In this document: positions 6,747 to 8,234 of the stretch, one piece after another | How positions within the stretch are numbered: the stretch's first letter is position 1 | How the letters are laid out: each line of letters opens with the position of its first letter | DNA from: Sulfurimonas sp. | Lineage (GTDB): Bacteria; Campylobacterota; Campylobacteria; Campylobacterales; Sulfurimonadaceae | DNA length: 8,234 nt | Assembly (NCBI GenBank): GCA_003978475.1 | Contig: QNZR01000033.1 | Location: forward strand, 1-8,234 | Direction: 5' to 3' | The notes under the pieces: model-generated | What the model saw: only the letters and a program-made list of their open reading frames with translations | Told to the model about the DNA's origin: nothing | The model's database searches: none | Program-made: the position numbers and the translations under genes

Positions 6747-8069
6747 ATGAAGAGTGTAGTAGCAACGACAACGGCAATAGTGGCGGCTTCAGTGTTATTG
6801 GTGGGATGTTATGATGGTGACGGCGGGCAATCCGATGAGGGCATGGAAACGAGTGCTAAAATATTGACTCAAGATGATGCCCGAAAAGCAGCAGGACTGC
6901 TCAAAATCATGCAGCTGGATAAACTTACCGGAAGCATCATGCCGTTTTCGGCTTCATCACAGTCTCAAAACGTACGTATTACGTACCCGGCACCGTATGA
7001 AAAAGAGCGACCCTGTGCAGCAAAGGGCACGGTCACTACCATAGGGGAAAAGAGCAATCTATTTACCTACCATGCCACCAATACCTTTGTTGGGTGTGAA
7101 CATATTGAGGGAGTCAGTGTAAACGGTTCGCAAACCGTGGATGCGACTCTGGAGAACAACAGACTGAGTGCATCATTGAGCGACAATAGAATCACCGTCA
7201 ATATTGGAAATTTTACAACAACCATTATGGCAGCAATGACTCTGTATGCCAATCGGGATCTGAGTATTGTCGAGACCATTTTAGATGAGAGTATTTTGTA
7301 TCAGTATTATGCCGAAGAAGGGCGTCTTAGTGCGTTTGGAGCAACCTATAAAGACTTTAACGTGACGCTTAATGCACCGCAAAACAATATGTCTTTAAAC
7401 GGACAGGTAACCATTGATGAGTGTGGCAGTTACGATATTGCAACACTCACGCCCATTACTGTAGCTTCCAATGGCGAATACACCTCGGGTGAACTTAACG
7501 TTAACGGCGCACACTATGCCTACCATAACGATAATACCGTTACCGTGACACTAGAAAACGGCACCATCTATACCGTACCTCAAAATACAACAGAGAATCT
7601 TTGCAATCTGAACCGCGAAGACGATAATGGAGAGAGTGAACGCTTTAGCCGAGATGATTTGGCTCAAATCGTCATTGATAATAATGGCGAAAAACGTTTG
7701 ATGTGGCAGGATAACCAAGCGGTGAAACGTATCTATAAACCGTGGTTAAGTAGTGCCAATTTTACCGCGGGTAATCTATTTGATACCTCGGGTGATACGG
7801 CAGCGACCTATTGTTCCGATCTGGTGTTGGGAGGTTATGATGACTGGCGATTGCCGACCGGTGATGAACTCGTTTCCCTGCGCGATACCAGCCGTCGTCC
7901 TGCGATTAACGGAGTCTTTGAAAATGTCAGTGCCACGAATTGGACATCGGAGTCTTCTAGTAATGTCGAGTTTGCACAGTATGTTGATTTTGCTGCCTTT
8001 GGCAATGTTTCATCGGCACGAAAAATCTTCTTTCTCAATGTTCGTTGTGTTCGGGAGGAGTTGCGTTAA
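6747..8069 (+). CDS. Putative lipoprotein with C-terminal DUF1566 (Lcl_C-type) domain
   Basis: This 440-residue protein starts with a lipoprotein signal peptide: K2, a hydrophobic stretch (about 4-19) and lipobox LVGC with C21 as the predicted lipidated residue. The exported protein should be anchored to a membrane, outer or inner unresolved. A polar linker (22-40) precedes an uncharacterised beta-rich, Asn/Thr-rich region (about 75-290) with cysteines C90, C117, C226 and C286, which could form two disulfides. Residues about 305-440 match DUF1566 (Lcl_C): RLMWQDN (317-323), YCSDLVLGGYDDWRLPT (355-371), a NWTSES segment (398-403) and a closing NVRCVR (431-436). C356 and C434 may pair. The molecular function of DUF1566 proteins is mostly unknown; cell-surface or adhesive roles are only inferred. 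AGTGAG at 6735-6740 is the likely ribosome binding site. It appears monocistronic, with no link to the housekeeping genes upstream. Confidence 0.85.
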   Translation: MKSVVATTTAIVAASVLLVGCYDGDGGQSDEGMETSAKILTQDDARKAAGLLKIMQLDKLTGSIMPFSASSQSQNVRITYPAPYEKERPCAAKGTVTTIGEKSNLFTYHATNTFVGCEHIEGVSVNGSQTVDATLENNRLSASLSDNRITVNIGNFTTTIMAAMTLYANRDLSIVETILDESILYQYYAEEGRLSAFGATYKDFNVTLNAPQNNMSLNGQVTIDECGSYDIATLTPITVASNGEYTSGELNVNGAHYAYHNDNTVTVTLENGTIYTVPQNTTENLCNLNREDDNGESERFSRDDLAQIVIDNNGEKRLMWQDNQAVKRIYKPWLSSANFTAGNLFDTSGDTAATYCSDLVLGGYDDWRLPTGDELVSLRDTSRRPAINGVFENVSATNWTSESSSNVEFAQYVDFAAFGNVSSARKIFFLNVRCVREELR

Positions 8070-8076
8070 TCGGTTT

Positions 8077-8102
8077 ATATCAACGCTCTCATAGTGTTAT
8101 AT
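8077..8102 (+). terminator. Weak hairpin after the lipoprotein gene
   Basis: ATAT, a bulged C, then AACGCT pairs with AGTGTT (one G-U) and ATAT across a CTCAT loop. It starts 8 nt after the lipoprotein stop codon. The sequence after it is G-rich (ATGGGG overlaps the arm), not T-rich, so it is not a classical intrinsic terminator. It could act as a 3'-end stabiliser. Confidence 0.3.
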
Positions 8103-8107
8103 GGGGC

Positions 8108-8134
8108 GACATATGAAATATTATGTCTATATTT
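8108..8134 (+). terminator. Second small hairpin followed by a T-rich stretch
   Basis: GACATA (8108-8113) and TATGTC (8122-8127) are perfect 6-nt inverted arms around an 8-nt AT-rich loop, followed by TATATTT. The stem is weak, but its position and T-rich tail make it the better terminator candidate in this gap. It may also be a protein-binding dyad upstream of the tRNA promoter. Confidence 0.25.
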
Positions 8135-8140
8135 GCACAC

Positions 8141-8179
8141 GCAATATAAAAGTGAAGATATACTAAAAAAAAGATATAT

Positions 8180-8182
<3 letters not shown>
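8141..8182 (+). repeat. Perfect 8-bp inverted repeat flanking the tRNA promoter
   Basis: GCAATATA (8141-8148) and TATATTGC (8175-8182) are exact reverse complements separated by 26 nt. The -10 element at 8159-8164 lies between them and the right arm includes the first three bases of the tRNA. AAGATATA also occurs as a direct repeat at 8155-8162 and 8171-8178, a 16-bp period. AT-richness makes chance plausible. Confidence 0.4.
8157..8164 (+). promoter_or_regulatory. Candidate -10 promoter element of the initiator tRNA gene
   Basis: GATATACT fits the gnTAna(A/C)T pattern with hexamer TATACT at 8159-8164. Transcription would start near 8171, about 9 nt before the mature 5' end, within a run of eight A residues. 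TTGCAC at 8133-8138 resembles a -35 but stands 20 bp away, longer than usual. Confidence 0.5.

Positions 8183-8234
<52 letters not shown>

Overview
The window looks like a chromosomal housekeeping segment from a member of the Campylobacterota (Epsilonproteobacteria). The lineage call is an inference. It rests on the gene neighbourhood mutS2 / response regulator / ligA / tlyA / ribF, on lineage-style variants in MutS2 and RibF, and on promoters that fit a Campylobacter-like -10 pattern (gnTAnaAT) with no clear -35 box. Base composition is moderate rather than strongly AT-rich. That fits a free-living sulfur- or hydrogen-oxidising genus better than Campylobacter or Helicobacter, but the genus cannot be fixed by eye.

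Layout: every gene is on the + strand. Positions 1-2148 hold a 5'-truncated mutS2 (MutS-type ATPase with coiled coil, KOW and Smr domains). Positions 2187-3137 encode a TTG-initiated CheY-like receiver fused to a PAS domain, with no output domain. Positions 3162-5111 are ligA (NAD+-dependent DNA ligase). It is joined by a TGATG stop/start overlap to tlyA (5111-5818, rRNA 2'-O-methyltransferase), which overlaps ribF (5787-6626, riboflavin kinase / FAD synthetase, GTG start) by 32 nt. After a 120-nt gap with two possible -10 elements comes a lipoprotein with a C-terminal DUF1566 (Lcl_C-type) domain (6747-8069). A 110-nt gap with hairpins and a promoter leads into an initiator tRNA-Met gene (from 8180), which the window cuts at tRNA position 56.

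How the genes relate: ligA-tlyA-ribF is a tight, translationally coupled unit linking DNA end-joining, ribosome modification and flavin cofactor supply. mutS2 and the receiver-PAS gene lie just upstream, each followed by its own candidate -10. The lipoprotein and tRNA are probably separate transcription units.

I see no phage, transposon, CRISPR, toxin-antitoxin or clear defence locus. The points most worth a second look are: the receiver-PAS protein without an output domain; the possible leaderless ligA transcript with a small palindrome against its -10; the uncharacterised N-terminal region of the DUF1566 lipoprotein; and the initiator tRNA with U instead of C at position 1, flanked by an inverted repeat around its promoter.
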